DNA of 64,000 bases from Citrobacter werkmanii NBRC 105721. GTDB lineage: Bacteria; Pseudomonadota; Gammaproteobacteria; Enterobacterales; Enterobacteriaceae. The DNA lies in assembly GCA_000759755.1 (NCBI GenBank), contig BBMW01000002.1, positions 62,001-126,000 of the forward strand. The letters are read 5' to 3'. The position numbers and the translations under genes are program-made. The notes below the pieces were generated by a model. The model saw nothing but the letters and a program-made list of their open reading frames with translations, was not told where the DNA came from and did not search any database. Below, in pieces: positions 40,343 to 57,230 of this stretch. The stretch's first letter is position 1. Each line of letters begins with the position of its first letter.

Positions 40343-40821
40343 TCCTGGCATTCGTCAAAGCATACTGGAAACAGTTGCTTATCGTGGCGATGCTTACTGC
40401 TCTGGCTATCACTGCGGTGGTTGCCTGGAATGTTCATGGCAGCCGACAGTACGACGCCGGATATGCGCAGGCGCAGGCAGACCAGAAACAGGCTGATGAT
40501 AAAGCCCGTAAGCACGACGAACAGGAGAAAGTGATCAATGAACGTGAAGCGCAGCAGAGGATCGACCAGGCGCGTAATGATGCTCTTGATGCTGCCGCTC
40601 GCGCTGGTAGGTTGCAGCAACAGCTCGTTGCCATCCGTGAGCAGCTCAGGCAGTATAACGCCACTGTCGGCGCTGGGGCGTCAGCCGCAGACACCGGAGT
40701 TTTGCTTGCCGACGTGCTCAGCAAATCTCTCGAGCGAAACCGACAACTGGCAGAGTACGCTGATCGTGCCGCCGAAGCCGGAAGAGTCTGTGAAAAGCAG
40801 TACGATTCGCTGACCAGGTGA
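40339..40821 (+). CDS. Rz: Rz-like inner-membrane spanin (i-spanin)
   Basis: A 160-residue protein: short N-terminal membrane anchor (LLIVAMLTALAITAVVAW, residues 13-30) and a long periplasmic coiled coil rich in Gln, Ala and Glu (AQAQADQKQADDKARKHDEQ). It ends CEKQYDSLTR. Together with the nested Rz1 lipoprotein it spans the periplasm and fuses the membranes in the last step of lysis. Its stop is part of the fourth GTGACATGTCA palindrome. Confidence 0.88.
   Translation: MILAFVKAYWKQLLIVAMLTALAITAVVAWNVHGSRQYDAGYAQAQADQKQADDKARKHDEQEKVINEREAQQRIDQARNDALDAAARAGRLQQQLVAIREQLRQYNATVGAGASAADTGVLLADVLSKSLERNRQLAEYADRAAEAGRVCEKQYDSLTR
40538..40813 (+). CDS. Rz1: Rz1-like outer-membrane spanin, nested in Rz
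   Basis: Read in the +1 frame wholly inside Rz. The 91-residue product has a basic start (MNVKRSRGSTRRV), a hydrophobic stretch and a lipobox LALVGC with the lipidated Cys at residue 26. Pro/Ser-rich mature part and nesting inside Rz are standard for Rz1. Start at 40538 (AGGAG upstream) gives a proper charged signal; an internal ATG at 40577 would leave it out. Confidence 0.82.
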   Translation: MNVKRSRGSTRRVMMLLMLPLALVGCSNSSLPSVSSSGSITPLSALGRQPQTPEFCLPTCSANLSSETDNWQSTLIVPPKPEESVKSSTIR

Positions 40822-40829
40822 CATGTCAT
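40818..40829. repeat. Palindrome GTGACATGTCAC, copy 4 (one mismatch)
   Basis: GTGACATGTCAT, including the Rz stop codon. Confidence 0.75.
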
Positions 40830-40931
40830 TTTTCATGGTACTGATTTCCAGTGACGGTATATAAAACGGTATGGTAAAAATCAGTTTTAAGAAAGTTGTT
40901 ACCAGTCAATTGGTTATGTTATCCGTAAATA

Positions 40932-40946
40932 ATTGAGTGGGAATAA
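40932..40946 (+). other. attR: attR: copy of the guaA 3' end
   Basis: ATTGAGTGGGAATAA spells I-E-W-E-stop, the C-terminus of GMP synthase GuaA, on the plus strand, with no gene body before it. It is what remains of the host site after integration into guaA. From here on the sequence is host. The full crossover core cannot be set without the left end. Confidence 0.82.
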
Positions 40947-40984
40947 TATCCCTCTCTGTAAGCGGTTTCTGAATTCGTAATATC

Positions 40985-41014
40985 AAAAAACCCTCTGTTT
41001 ATAGAGGGTTTTTT
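40985..41014. terminator. Terminator of the original guaBA operon
   Basis: Stem AACCCTCT/AGAGGGTT with A and T runs on both sides. It follows the residual guaA end and precedes the convergent mscS-like gene; it may serve both. Confidence 0.8.
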
Positions 41015-41054
41015 ATTGCTCTCATTTCAGAAGGAAATTCTGATGGATGATGTT

Positions 41055-41933
41055 CTAATCAACCAGTTGAAGCTGAGGTTGAGAGTGGGATGCTACGTTC
41101 TCCACGCGAATATCCATCTGCGGATACGGCAGGTCAATATGATTAGCATCCAGGGCCTCTTTAATGTTTTCCAGCAAATCGTAATAGGTGTTCCAGTACT
41201 CAATATTAGGCACCCACACGCGGACGTAAAAATTGAGCGCAGAGGCACCTAACTCACCCAGACGAACGGTTACCCCTCGTTGCTTATCGATGCGACTGTC
41301 CTGCTCGATGATATGGTTAATCACGCGCTTAACATCTGCGATCCGACTCTGATAACCCACGCCAATCACAAGATCGATACGACGAAAAGGGTGGCGGGAA
41401 TAGTTAATAATATTATCTGCGATGATCTTGCCGTTTGGGATCACCACTTCTTTGCTGTCAGCGGTGAGCAGGGTGGTAGAGAAAATGTGCACCTTTTCAA
41501 CTGTCCCGGTGACTGCGCCAATCTGCACGATTTCTCCGGCGCGGAAAGGTCGCAGGGAAACCAACAGTACACCAGCGGCGAAGTTGGAGAGCGATCCTTG
41601 TAGCGCGAGACCAATAGCCAGTCCGGCGGCGCCAATGACGGCAATAATGGAGGATGTTTCAATACCGACTCTCCCCAACGCAGCGACCACGAAAAAGGCG
41701 ATCGTGATGTAACGTACCAGGGCGGTGAAGAACTGAATGATGGTCCGGTCAACTTTACGTTTTAACAGCAACTTTTCCAGTCCACGGGAGAGTAGTCGAG
41801 AGATAAGTTTACCGATAAAAAGTAAAATCACGGCAGCAACGATATTCCAGCCGAATTGCATAACGGCATCGCTGTGCTCGGCGATCCACTCAATTCCGTT
41901 TCTTATTTTCGGGAATAATGAAAAACCATTCAT
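41055..41933 (-). CDS. MscS-family mechanosensitive channel
   Basis: A 292-residue MscS homologue, near E. coli MscS in length. The N-terminal TM1 and TM2 are followed by the pore-lining TM3 (GAAGLAIGLALQGSLSNFAA, GVLLVSLRPFRAGEIV), which is the family signature, and the cytoplasmic beta domain (VVIPNGKIIADNIINYSRHP) and alpha-beta domain (RVWVPNIEYWNTYYDLLENI, LPYPQMDIRVENV). It opens under membrane tension to release solutes. It is a paralogue, since E. coli mscS lies elsewhere; E. coli K-12 has yfgH/yfgI at this place. Confidence 0.9.
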   Translation of the reverse strand: MNGFSLFPKIRNGIEWIAEHSDAVMQFGWNIVAAVILLFIGKLISRLLSRGLEKLLLKRKVDRTIIQFFTALVRYITIAFFVVAALGRVGIETSSIIAVIGAAGLAIGLALQGSLSNFAAGVLLVSLRPFRAGEIVQIGAVTGTVEKVHIFSTTLLTADSKEVVIPNGKIIADNIINYSRHPFRRIDLVIGVGYQSRIADVKRVINHIIEQDSRIDKQRGVTVRLGELGASALNFYVRVWVPNIEYWNTYYDLLENIKEALDANHIDLPYPQMDIRVENVASHSQPQLQLVD

Positions 41934-42222
41934 AGTATTGCTCTGTAGTATTTAAAAATGTTAACAGTTCAAATAAGGTCTTAATTTCATACGAAATATT
42001 AATGTTATCGCCAGTGATATTTCCTGGTGATATTAATTAAAGACTATTTGAACTGACTTTATCTTTTTTATGTCCAGTAAACGGGAGCGTAAGAAATTAG
42101 CGCGAATGGTGCGGTGAAGCCGGATTAAAAGATTGTGTATTTGTGCGAAAAGCAGGGGATGATTATCTGTATTTTCAATGTGTGTCGAGGGCAAGATGAT
42201 GAGTAGTGCCGTCACTCAAATC

Positions 42223-42267
42223 CCTTACCGGATGGTTAATTGTCAGGCGATTAGCCATCCGGTAAGG
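42223..42267. repeat. Extragenic inverted repeat, 13-bp perfect stem
   Basis: CCTTACCGGATGG and CCATCCGGTAAGG separated by 19 bases. It lies downstream of yfgG in the otherwise empty stretch 41934-42301, in which nothing else is seen apart from the presumed mscS promoter. It has no T run, so it is more like a REP-type element than a terminator. Confidence 0.65.
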
Positions 42268-42301
42268 AATCTTAATGCTGGGGGATTACAGGCAAGCGCG
42301 A

Positions 42302-42505
42302 TCAACGTACGTCGGTTTGCGTTGGCGATGTCTGTTGCGGCTGGGTTAACTGCTGAGATTCTTTTTTGTCCTGGTGGTGATGCCACGCACCAATGGCGGA
42401 GTAGACGAAGCGTCCGAAGAAGAAGAGAAAGCTGATAAGCAGTACGATCCGGATCATGCGACTGTTAAATCGGTGTCGTTTGCGTAGGCTGGTAACCTGG
42501 CTCAC
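42302..42505 (-). CDS. yfgG: YfgG family small membrane protein
   Basis: A 67-residue protein matching E. coli YfgG: MSQVTSLRKRHRFNSRMIRI, one TM segment (VLLISFLFFFGRFVYSAIGA), then a His-containing WHHHQDKKES and a Gln/Thr-rich tail. In E. coli it is linked to nickel/cobalt stress. It is divergent from pdeF, as in E. coli. Confidence 0.88.
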   Translation of the reverse strand: MSQVTSLRKRHRFNSRMIRIVLLISFLFFFGRFVYSAIGAWHHHQDKKESQQLTQPQQTSPTQTDVR

Positions 42506-42713
42506 AAAAGGTTCCTTGTTGTGTACCCGACGAGGGGCGATACTTACATTAAGGCATACTGTGAGGGAATGGTCAATTCTTCGTTATGTAAAATTGCTTC
42601 AGTTGTTTTATCCTCTTATGTTATGAAAATTAATATTATTATTTACATGAATAATGAATTAACGATAAAAAACAATGAAAAGAGTAATAATTGATTAATG
42701 AGGGGTGTTTTTT

Positions 42714-42727
42714 TTGATATGTATCAA
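42714..42727 (+). promoter_or_regulatory. FNR-type box upstream of pdeF
   Basis: TTGAT-ATGT-ATCAA is a perfect FNR consensus, about 130 bases before the pdeF start, in the 350-bp gap between yfgG and pdeF. Anaerobic control of pdeF is inferred; E. coli YfgF is described as an anaerobic phosphodiesterase. Confidence 0.72.
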
Positions 42728-42855
42728 ACGCCACCCTTTGCTAATAACTAAAATTGATGAGCCCTTATGATGTATTTTACTTTATCGTTTTAAAGTCAGG
42801 TGGGATGCCTGTCTGAATACCCCCTACAGGATGTGTGGGATTCTACTGAGCATCT

Positions 42856-48718
<5,863 letters not shown>

Positions 48719-48851
48719 TACCACTTTTACTCCGTTTCATTCACGGGACACTACCGATTTATTATGGCGAGCATTGCTCTCAGATGTCCAACTGTGCCAG
48801 AAAAATATGACAATAAACTGTCTGATAGCAAAGAGAAAGAGGGGAAGAAGA

Positions 48852-48885
48852 GTAGGCCCGATAAGCGAAGCGCCCTCAGGCCTAC
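48852..48885. repeat. REP element
   Basis: GTAGGCC...GGCCTAC with the core ATAAGCGAAGCGCC of enterobacterial REP sequences; it lies between ppk and purN, about ten bases from the purN stop. Confidence 0.88.
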
Positions 48886-48897
48886 CGGAGGATGTGA

Positions 48898-50663
<1,766 letters not shown>

Positions 50664-51094
50664 TCAAGTTTTATCAGCTGATTTTTTCAGCATTTTACAG
50701 TCATTTATCTATTTGTTTGAATCACGTTACGAAAAGGAAACCGGTTTCTTTTTTCTGTTACGGACCTCACGGAGAGTGTTTTGCACAGAGCAAGCTGCGG
50801 GCTTATCTTCATCGATAAAAATAATGACGGTAGTGGAGCTTAGCACGCTCGCCTAAGAAATCTTTTTCATGGTATTAACACTTCATCCAGAATAATGCTT
50901 AATATCTTTAAAATTCATGGTATTGAATGCAGGCCCCGCCATTAGCTCGGACCTTGTTTTATACTCATCATCCAGACGCAAACGACTTTGGTTGATCCAT
51001 ATCAAGCGGATGCAGTGTTGCGCCAGAGACGAAAAGCGGTATAATCCGGCGATTTTTTTTGTGGTTGCCACTCGTCTGAGGAAAGGAGAAGAGT

Positions 51095-51721
51095 ATGAAG
51101 ATCGTGGAAGTCAAACACCCACTCGTCAAACACAAGCTGGGACTGATGCGTGAAAACGATATCAGCACTAAACGCTTTCGTGAACTCGCCTCGGAAGTTG
51201 GCAGCCTGCTGACTTATGAAGCAACCGCAGGTCTGGAAACCGAAAAGGTGACCATTGAAGGCTGGAACGGTCCGGTTGAAGTAGACCAAATCAAAGGTAA
51301 AAAAATCACCGTTGTGCCAATCCTGCGTGCCGGTCTGGGTATGATGGAAGGTGTACTGGAAAACGTTCCGAGCGCGCGTATCAGCGTTGTCGGTATGTAC
51401 CGTAACGAAGAAACGCTGGAGCCGGTTCCGTATTTCCAGAAGCTGGTTTCTAACATCGATGAGCGTATGGCGCTGATCGTTGACCCGATGCTGGCGACCG
51501 GCGGTTCCGTTATCGCCACTATTGACCTGCTGAAAAATGCAGGCTGCACCAGCATCAAAGTGTTGGTGCTGGTTGCGGCGCCGGAAGGTATCGCGGCGCT
51601 GGAAAAAGCGCACCCGGATGTTGAGCTGTACACGGCCTCCATCGATCAGGGGCTGAACGAGCACGGATACATTATTCCGGGGCTTGGCGATGCCGGCGAT
51701 AAGATTTTTGGTACCAAGTAA
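51095..51721 (+). CDS. upp: Uracil phosphoribosyltransferase
   Basis: A 208-residue enzyme ([20 protein letters not shown]) with the PRPP-binding loop [20 protein letters not shown] and the uracil-binding [18 protein letters not shown] end. It makes UMP from uracil and PRPP. Ribosome site AGGAAAGGAG. It is followed by a terminator and then uraA, a partly coupled uptake and salvage unit. Confidence 0.97.
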   Translation: MKIVEVKHPLVKHKLGLMRENDISTKRFRELASEVGSLLTYEATAGLETEKVTIEGWNGPVEVDQIKGKKITVVPILRAGLGMMEGVLENVPSARISVVGMYRNEETLEPVPYFQKLVSNIDERMALIVDPMLATGGSVIATIDLLKNAGCTSIKVLVLVAAPEGIAALEKAHPDVELYTASIDQGLNEHGYIIPGLGDAGDKIFGTK

Positions 51722-51737
51722 ACGAATAAGTGAAAAG

Positions 51738-51766
51738 AAGCCGACTTTAAGAGTCGGCTTTTTTTT
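51738..51766 (+). terminator. Terminator after upp
   Basis: AAGCCGACT/AGTCGGCTT stem followed by T8; probably partial, limiting uraA relative to upp. Confidence 0.88.
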
Positions 51767-51817
51767 GAATACAACAACCTAATCGCTAATAACAAACAAC
51801 ACTCAGAGGAAAACACT

Positions 51818-53107
51818 ATGACGCGCCGTGCTATCGGGGTAAGTGAAAGACCGCCGCTTTTACAGACAATCCCGCTTAGTTTACAGCACCTGTTCGCCAT
51901 GTTTGGCGCAACGGTACTGGTGCCAGTCCTGTTCCACATCAACCCGGCTACCGTTTTGCTGTTTAACGGCATTGGTACGTTGCTGTATCTCTTTATCTGT
52001 AAGGGTAAAATCCCCGCGTACCTCGGTTCCAGCTTTGCGTTTATTTCTCCGGTGCTGCTGCTGTTGCCGTTAGGTTATGAAGTGGCGCTGGGCGGTTTCA
52101 TTATGTGCGGCGTGCTGTTCTGCCTGGTTTCTTTCATCGTTAAGAAAGCAGGCACCGGCTGGCTGGATGTGATGTTCCCTCCGGCGGCGATGGGCGCAAT
52201 CGTTGCCGTCATCGGCCTGGAACTGGCGGGCGTCGCCGCAGGCATGGCGGGGTTACTGCCTGCCGAAGGGCAATTACCGGATTCGAAAACCATCATCATC
52301 TCAATGGTGACGCTGGCGGTGACGGTATTTGGCTCCGTACTATTCCGCGGTTTTATGGCGATTATCCCGATTCTGATTGGGGTGTTAGCCGGTTATGCAC
52401 TTTCTTTTGTGATGGGCGTCGTGGACACTACGCCGATTGCCCAGGCGCACTGGTTTGCGCTGCCGACTTTCTACACGCCGCGTTTTGAATGGGTTGCCAT
52501 TCTGACCATCCTGCCTGCTGCGCTGGTGGTTATTGCTGAACACGTCGGACACCTGGTGGTGACGGCAAATATCGTGAAAAAAGATTTGGTTCGCGATCCT
52601 GGCCTGCATCGTTCCATGTTCGCCAACGGTCTGTCTACGGTGATCTCCGGTTTCTTCGGCTCTACGCCGAACACCACGTATGGCGAAAATATCGGCGTCA
52701 TGGCGATTACCCGCGTATACAGTACCTGGGTTATTGGCGGCGCCGCGATTTTTGCCATCCTGCTCTCCTGTGTGGGCAAACTGGCGGCGGCGATTCAGAT
52801 CATCCCACTGCCGGTCATGGGCGGCGTATCGCTGTTACTGTACGGCGTGATTGGCGCTTCCGGTATTCGCGTACTGATCGAATCAAAAGTTGACTACAAC
52901 AAAGCTCAGAACCTGATCCTGACCTCTGTCATTTTGATCATTGGTGTGAGTGGGGCGAAAGTTCATATCGGTGCCGCAGAGCTGAAAGGTATGGCGCTGG
53001 CGACCATTGTCGGCGTCTGCCTGAGCCTGATTTTCAAAGTCATCAGCCTGCTGCGTCCGGAAGAAGTGGTGCTCGACGCAAAAGATGCAGACAGCCCGCA
53101 ACAGTGA
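51818..53107 (+). CDS. uraA: Uracil:proton symporter
   Basis: 429 residues, as in E. coli. NCS2/NAT transporter with 14 membrane segments; motifs VVIAEHVGHLVVTANIVKKD and FFGSTPNTTYGENIGVMAIT hold the substrate- and proton-binding Glu residues. It imports uracil for Upp. Confidence 0.97.
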   Translation: MTRRAIGVSERPPLLQTIPLSLQHLFAMFGATVLVPVLFHINPATVLLFNGIGTLLYLFICKGKIPAYLGSSFAFISPVLLLLPLGYEVALGGFIMCGVLFCLVSFIVKKAGTGWLDVMFPPAAMGAIVAVIGLELAGVAAGMAGLLPAEGQLPDSKTIIISMVTLAVTVFGSVLFRGFMAIIPILIGVLAGYALSFVMGVVDTTPIAQAHWFALPTFYTPRFEWVAILTILPAALVVIAEHVGHLVVTANIVKKDLVRDPGLHRSMFANGLSTVISGFFGSTPNTTYGENIGVMAITRVYSTWVIGGAAIFAILLSCVGKLAAAIQIIPLPVMGGVSLLLYGVIGASGIRVLIESKVDYNKAQNLILTSVILIIGVSGAKVHIGAAELKGMALATIVGVCLSLIFKVISLLRPEEVVLDAKDADSPQQ

Positions 53108-53202
53108 GTCTCTGACCGGGTGGCATCGCTGCCCGGTTCTATCGCGACGTATTTCTGTGTTAAACTCAACGCGATTTTATGAAATCCTGGGTTGAGGTAT
53201 CT

Positions 53203-53904
53203 CTGAACACACCGGCACAGCTCTCTCTGCCACTTTATCTTCCTGACGACGAAACGTTTGCAAGTTTCTGGCCGGGGGATAACTCCTCTTTACTGGCTGC
53301 ACTGCAAAACGTGCTGCGTCAGGAACATAGCGGGTATATTTATCTCTGGTCGCGTGAAGGCGCTGGCCGTAGTCATTTGCTGCATGCAGCCTGTGCGGAA
53401 CTGTCTGCACGCGGCGACGCGGTTGGCTACGTGCCGCTCGATAAGCGCACCTGGTTTGTTCCCGAGGTGCTCGACGGTATGGAGCATTTATCGCTGGTAT
53501 GCATCGATAACATCGAATGTGTGGCCGGTGATTCGCTGTGGGAAATGGCGATCTTTGATCTCTATAACCGTATTCTGGAGTCGGGAAAAACGCGATTGCT
53601 GATCACCGGCGATCGCCCACCCAGGCAGCTCAATCTGGGGTTACCGGATCTCGCTTCGCGCCTGGACTGGGGACAAATCTACAAGCTGCAGCCGCTTTCT
53701 GATGAAGATAAGCTGCAGGCGTTACAATTACGCGCCAGACTTCGTGGGTTTGAACTGCCGGAAGATGTGGGACGTTTCCTGCTTAAACGTTTGGATCGGG
53801 AAATGCGTACGCTGTTTATGACGTTGGATCAGCTTGATCACGCATCGATCACCGCCCAGCGTAAGCTGACCATTCCGTTCGTAAAAGAGATTTTGAAACT
53901 GTAA
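53203..53904 (+). CDS. hda: DnaA regulatory inactivator Hda (CTG start)
   Basis: 233 residues when started at the CTG at 53203 (reading [20 protein letters not shown]), as established for E. coli hda; a GAGG ribosome site precedes it, and the ATG at 53179 would add eight residues. The N-terminal QLSLPL is the sliding-clamp-binding motif. An AAA+ domain follows ([33 protein letters not shown]). Hda on the clamp stimulates ATP hydrolysis by DnaA to prevent re-initiation. Confidence 0.93.
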   Translation: MNTPAQLSLPLYLPDDETFASFWPGDNSSLLAALQNVLRQEHSGYIYLWSREGAGRSHLLHAACAELSARGDAVGYVPLDKRTWFVPEVLDGMEHLSLVCIDNIECVAGDSLWEMAIFDLYNRILESGKTRLLITGDRPPRQLNLGLPDLASRLDWGQIYKLQPLSDEDKLQALQLRARLRGFELPEDVGRFLLKRLDREMRTLFMTLDQLDHASITAQRKLTIPFVKEILKL

Positions 53905-53906
53905 AC

Positions 53907-53929
53907 GCCGCAGCCGAAAAGACTGCGGC
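53907..53929. terminator. Hairpin between convergent hda and yfgD
   Basis: GCCGCAG/CTGCGGC stem with a nine-base loop; no strong T run, so termination is probable but not certain. Confidence 0.5.
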
Positions 53930-53939
53930 TGGCTTCAGC

Positions 53940-54299
53940 TTAACCGACGATTTCCAGTACCTGCTCCGGCGGACGTCCAATCCGCGCCTGGCCTTTGGCC
54001 ACCACAATTGGGCGCTCCATCAGTTTCGGGTTGTCTACCATGGCCTGAATCAGCGCATCTTCACTCAAATTTTTGTCCGCCAGGTTAAGCGACTTGTAGA
54101 GATCTTCTTTCTGGCGCATCAGTTCACGCGCGCTGGACATCCCCAGCATCTGCAGCAGTTCACGCAGGGTTGCGGCGTCAGCCGGAGTGTCCAGATACAG
54201 TACCACTTCCGGGTCCACGCCGTTGGACTTCAGTAATTCCAGCGTTTCGCGGCTCTTGGAACAACGTGGGTTATGGTAGATTTTAATCGCGTCTGACAT
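53940..54299 (-). CDS. yfgD: ArsC-like family protein YfgD
   Basis: A 119-residue thioredoxin-fold protein with IYHNPRCSKSRETLELLKSN; the Cys of C-S-K-S matches the ArsC active site. The second conserved part is ERPIVVAKGQARIGRPPEQV. It is annotated as arsenate reductase-like, but no ars genes are near and the true substrate is not known. It lies 11 bases after bepA. Confidence 0.93.
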   Translation of the reverse strand: MSDAIKIYHNPRCSKSRETLELLKSNGVDPEVVLYLDTPADAATLRELLQMLGMSSARELMRQKEDLYKSLNLADKNLSEDALIQAMVDNPKLMERPIVVAKGQARIGRPPEQVLEIVG

Positions 54300-54310
54300 T
54301 TTTTTTCCTG

Positions 54311-55774
54311 TTACATTTTCGTATACGGTTTAAAGCGTTCTTGCAGTTGGCGCAACTGGTCGATACGGGCGTCGTATCTGGCCTGCTGCTGGCTTCCCAG
54401 TTTAACCTGCGAACTTGCGCTGCTGAGCATCGAAATCGCCTGGTCAAGACGTCCTGCAAGGGCATACCCTTCCGCGCGAGCCGCCAGTTCCTGATCGCGG
54501 TTACCGAGACCGGCCTCCGTTTGCGCTAACAAATCCCAGCCGTTAGGGTCATCCTTGTGGTTAAACGTATAACGATTCAGGATATTGGCTGCTTCTTTGG
54601 CTTGTCCGCCCTGTAAATACGCATTTGCCAGATTGAGCTGCAGTACCGGGTTGACTCGCAGGTCTCGAGCATTTTTAAGGCGATTAATAGCGTCGCCTGT
54701 TTTCTTCTGTCCGAGATCGATATCCGTTGCCAGGTCGAGATACCAGGCATTGTTAGGGTCAGCCGTCAGCAAAGGTTGCAGCGCTTTACGCGCCTCGTCG
54801 TATTTACTGGCTTCCATCGCCTGGAGTGCGCGGCCATACTGCGCCGCACGTTGCTCGCGTACGTTGCCTTTCGACCAGTTACTCAGTAAGTCATCGGTCA
54901 ACTGATTGCGGCCAGAGTTATACATGCCTAAGGTACGCGCCTTGGCCAGATAAAAATCTTCTGAAGACTGGACGACGACCGGGCGCATCTGGTTGGCGCG
55001 GTTACGCGCATCTGCCAGACGGCTTTCTGGCAGGGGGTGGGTCAGCAAAATTTCCGGTGGACGCGAAGAGTAACGGGCCTGATCGAGCAGTTTTTCCAGG
55101 AACGTCGGCATGGCCTGGGGATCGAATCCTGAACGTTGCAGTACCTGAATACCGATGCGGTCCGCTTCCTGTTCGTTTTGCTGCGTAAAGCTGATCATTC
55201 CCTGGCGCGTACCCGCCAGCGTACCGGTCAGGGCCGCCATACCCGCCTGGGGGCTGGCCATCGCTAATAAAATGGAGCCTAACGCACCGACCCACGTTAG
55301 CGGGGCGCTGCGTTTCTGATCTTCCATCGCACGCGCCAGGTGACGCTGCGTGACGTGGGAAATTTCGTGCGCCATAACCGATGCCAGCTGGCTTTCGTTA
55401 TCGGAATAGCGGAACAGGGCGGAGTGCAAAACAACGTTGCCGCCAAAGAAGGCAAAGGCATTGATTTCATCGTTGTTGATTAAAAAGAAGGTGAAAGGCG
55501 TTTTTACCGAGTCGGCGTGGGCAACTAAACGCATCCCCAGACTATTAATATATTGGGTCAGCAGCGGATCGTTAATTAACGGCGCGCTGCCTCGCAGCTG
55601 GCGTACGTAAAAATCGCCCATCTGCATTTCCTGTCCTATGGAAAGGGTACTCCCTGCCGAGGTTCCCATATCAGGCAGGGTGTCCGCGGGGTCAGCAAAT
55701 GCGGGCGCAACCTGACCGATGGTCAGTGCGGCAATGAGGGTAGCAACCAGGTTTTTTTTCAACTGCCTGAACAT
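54311..55774 (-). CDS. bepA: Periplasmic metalloprotease/chaperone BepA
   Basis: 487 residues from 55774 ([20 protein letters not shown]), as in E. coli; longer in-frame starts are rejected. Signal peptide to about residue 27, M48 peptidase domain with [12 protein letters not shown] (HExxH zinc motif) and EADRIG, then TPR repeats to the end ([20 protein letters not shown]). It helps LptD assembly and degrades misfolded outer-membrane proteins with BamA. Member of the sigma-E regulon in E. coli. Confidence 0.96.
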   Translation of the reverse strand: MFRQLKKNLVATLIAALTIGQVAPAFADPADTLPDMGTSAGSTLSIGQEMQMGDFYVRQLRGSAPLINDPLLTQYINSLGMRLVAHADSVKTPFTFFLINNDEINAFAFFGGNVVLHSALFRYSDNESQLASVMAHEISHVTQRHLARAMEDQKRSAPLTWVGALGSILLAMASPQAGMAALTGTLAGTRQGMISFTQQNEQEADRIGIQVLQRSGFDPQAMPTFLEKLLDQARYSSRPPEILLTHPLPESRLADARNRANQMRPVVVQSSEDFYLAKARTLGMYNSGRNQLTDDLLSNWSKGNVREQRAAQYGRALQAMEASKYDEARKALQPLLTADPNNAWYLDLATDIDLGQKKTGDAINRLKNARDLRVNPVLQLNLANAYLQGGQAKEAANILNRYTFNHKDDPNGWDLLAQTEAGLGNRDQELAARAEGYALAGRLDQAISMLSSASSQVKLGSQQQARYDARIDQLRQLQERFKPYTKM

Positions 55775-56000
55775 AACCTCTGTCCTGTATTCTTTTTTGA
55801 GATAGCCATTTGACCAATGCCGTGAAGTATCGTTCACACTCCGCAAGCTTAGGAAGTTTAACTGTGAAACCTGACGATGAACACCCAGGAAAAATGTCTT
55901 TTCACTTTGCGTAATCAGCCATAAAAAGCGAAGTCTTTTTTGTGACATTTCGATACAATTCGGGATCGCAATCCCGCTATTGGGTTCATGGAAGGGTTTT

Positions 56001-57065
56001 ATGCTCGAAATGTTGATGCAATGGTATCGCCGCCGCTTTAGCGACCCCGAGGCCATCGCCCTGCTAATTATTCTGGTTGCCGGTTTTGGCATCCTGTTCT
56101 TCTTTAGCGGTCTTTTGGCGCCGCTGTTGGTCGCCATTGTGCTGGCGTACCTGCTTGAGTGGCCGACTGTACGGCTGGAACATATCGGCTGCTCACGGCG
56201 CTGGGCGACATCAATCGTGCTGGTGGTGTTTGTCGGCATTTTGCTGCTGATGGCGTTTGTCGTGATGCCCGTCGCGTGGCAGCAGGGGATCTACCTGATC
56301 CGCGATATGCCCGGTATGCTCAATAAATTATCTGATTTTGCCGCCACTTTACCACGACGTTATCCGGCGCTGATGGATGCGGGCATTATTGATGCGATGG
56401 CGGAGAATATGCGCTCGCGAATGCTCACCATGGGGGATTCGGTGGTGAAATATTCGTTAGCCTCCCTGGTCGGATTACTCACGCTGGCGGTTTATCTGGT
56501 GCTTGTCCCGTTGATGGTGTTCTTCCTGATCAAAGATAAAGGCCAGATGCTGAACGCCGTGCGCCGGGTGCTACCGCGTAATCGCGGGCTGGCGGGACAG
56601 GTATGGAAAGAGATGAACCAGCAAATCACCAACTATATCCGCGGTAAAGTGTTGGAAATGGTGGTGGTTGGTGTGGCGACCTGGCTTGGATTCCTGCTGT
56701 TTGGCCTTAACTATTCTCTGCTACTGGCGGTGCTGGTGGGGTTCTCGGTTTTGATCCCATATATCGGCGCTTTTGTGGTGACGATCCCGGTCGTTGGGGT
56801 GGCGTTGTTCCAGTTCGGGCTTGGCACCGAATTCTGGAGCTGCTTTGCCGTGTACCTGATAATCCAGGCGCTGGACGGTAATCTGCTGGTCCCCGTACTG
56901 TTCTCCGAGGCCGTTAACCTGCATCCGCTGGTGATTATTCTGTCGGTCGTGATTTTTGGCGGGCTATGGGGGTTCTGGGGCGTATTCTTTGCGATTCCTC
57001 TGGCGACGCTCATCAAAGCCGTCATGCATGCCTGGCCTGACGGTCAGGCTGTTGACGAACCCTAA
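56001..57065 (+). CDS. perM: PerM (YfgO), AI-2E-transporter family membrane protein
   Basis: 354 residues from ATG 56001 ([20 protein letters not shown]), after GGAAGG. About eight membrane segments; conserved family region [20 protein letters not shown] and [20 protein letters not shown]. It is divergent from bepA as in E. coli. Substrate is not known; called putative permease. Confidence 0.93.
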   Translation: MLEMLMQWYRRRFSDPEAIALLIILVAGFGILFFFSGLLAPLLVAIVLAYLLEWPTVRLEHIGCSRRWATSIVLVVFVGILLLMAFVVMPVAWQQGIYLIRDMPGMLNKLSDFAATLPRRYPALMDAGIIDAMAENMRSRMLTMGDSVVKYSLASLVGLLTLAVYLVLVPLMVFFLIKDKGQMLNAVRRVLPRNRGLAGQVWKEMNQQITNYIRGKVLEMVVVGVATWLGFLLFGLNYSLLLAVLVGFSVLIPYIGAFVVTIPVVGVALFQFGLGTEFWSCFAVYLIIQALDGNLLVPVLFSEAVNLHPLVIILSVVIFGGLWGFWGVFFAIPLATLIKAVMHAWPDGQAVDEP

Positions 57066-57230
57066 TCTGCAGACTCCGGCGATGCAATGTCGCCGGAACT
57101 GAACTTGTCTGACCTCTATCCACACATTCTGAATAATCTCCTCTGGTGTCGTTTTTCTCCGCATTTGTCTTTAACTTGACCAACGTGATGTCTTTTCGTC
57201 ACGCAAGGATAAGGCCAACAGGAGAACAAA

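Larger units (their letters stand above)
1..40946. mobile_element. Epsilon15/PhiV10-like podovirus prophage in guaA 3' end (left end outside window)
   Basis: The block contains an integrase, early, immunity, packaging, virion and lysis genes in the order known for Epsilon15-like temperate podoviruses: terS-terL, portal, Bbp19-like, scaffold, 335-aa capsid, 111-aa staple, tail tube, ejection proteins, tailspike, holins, endolysin, Rz. The right boundary is a copy of the guaA 3' end at 40932. The left attachment site lies before base 1, because the integrase is cut by the window edge. All virion and lysis genes are intact, so the prophage may be inducible (inference). Confidence 0.95.

Noticed and set aside
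51002-51664. Minus-strand frame of 220 codons opposite upp
   Set aside because: Mirror of the upp coding frame; Phe/Gln/Arg-rich and unpatterned.
54311-56239. bepA extended to 642 codons
   Set aside because: The first 155 codons are basic and unpatterned, run across the bepA-perM promoter gap, and precede the proper signal peptide at 55774.
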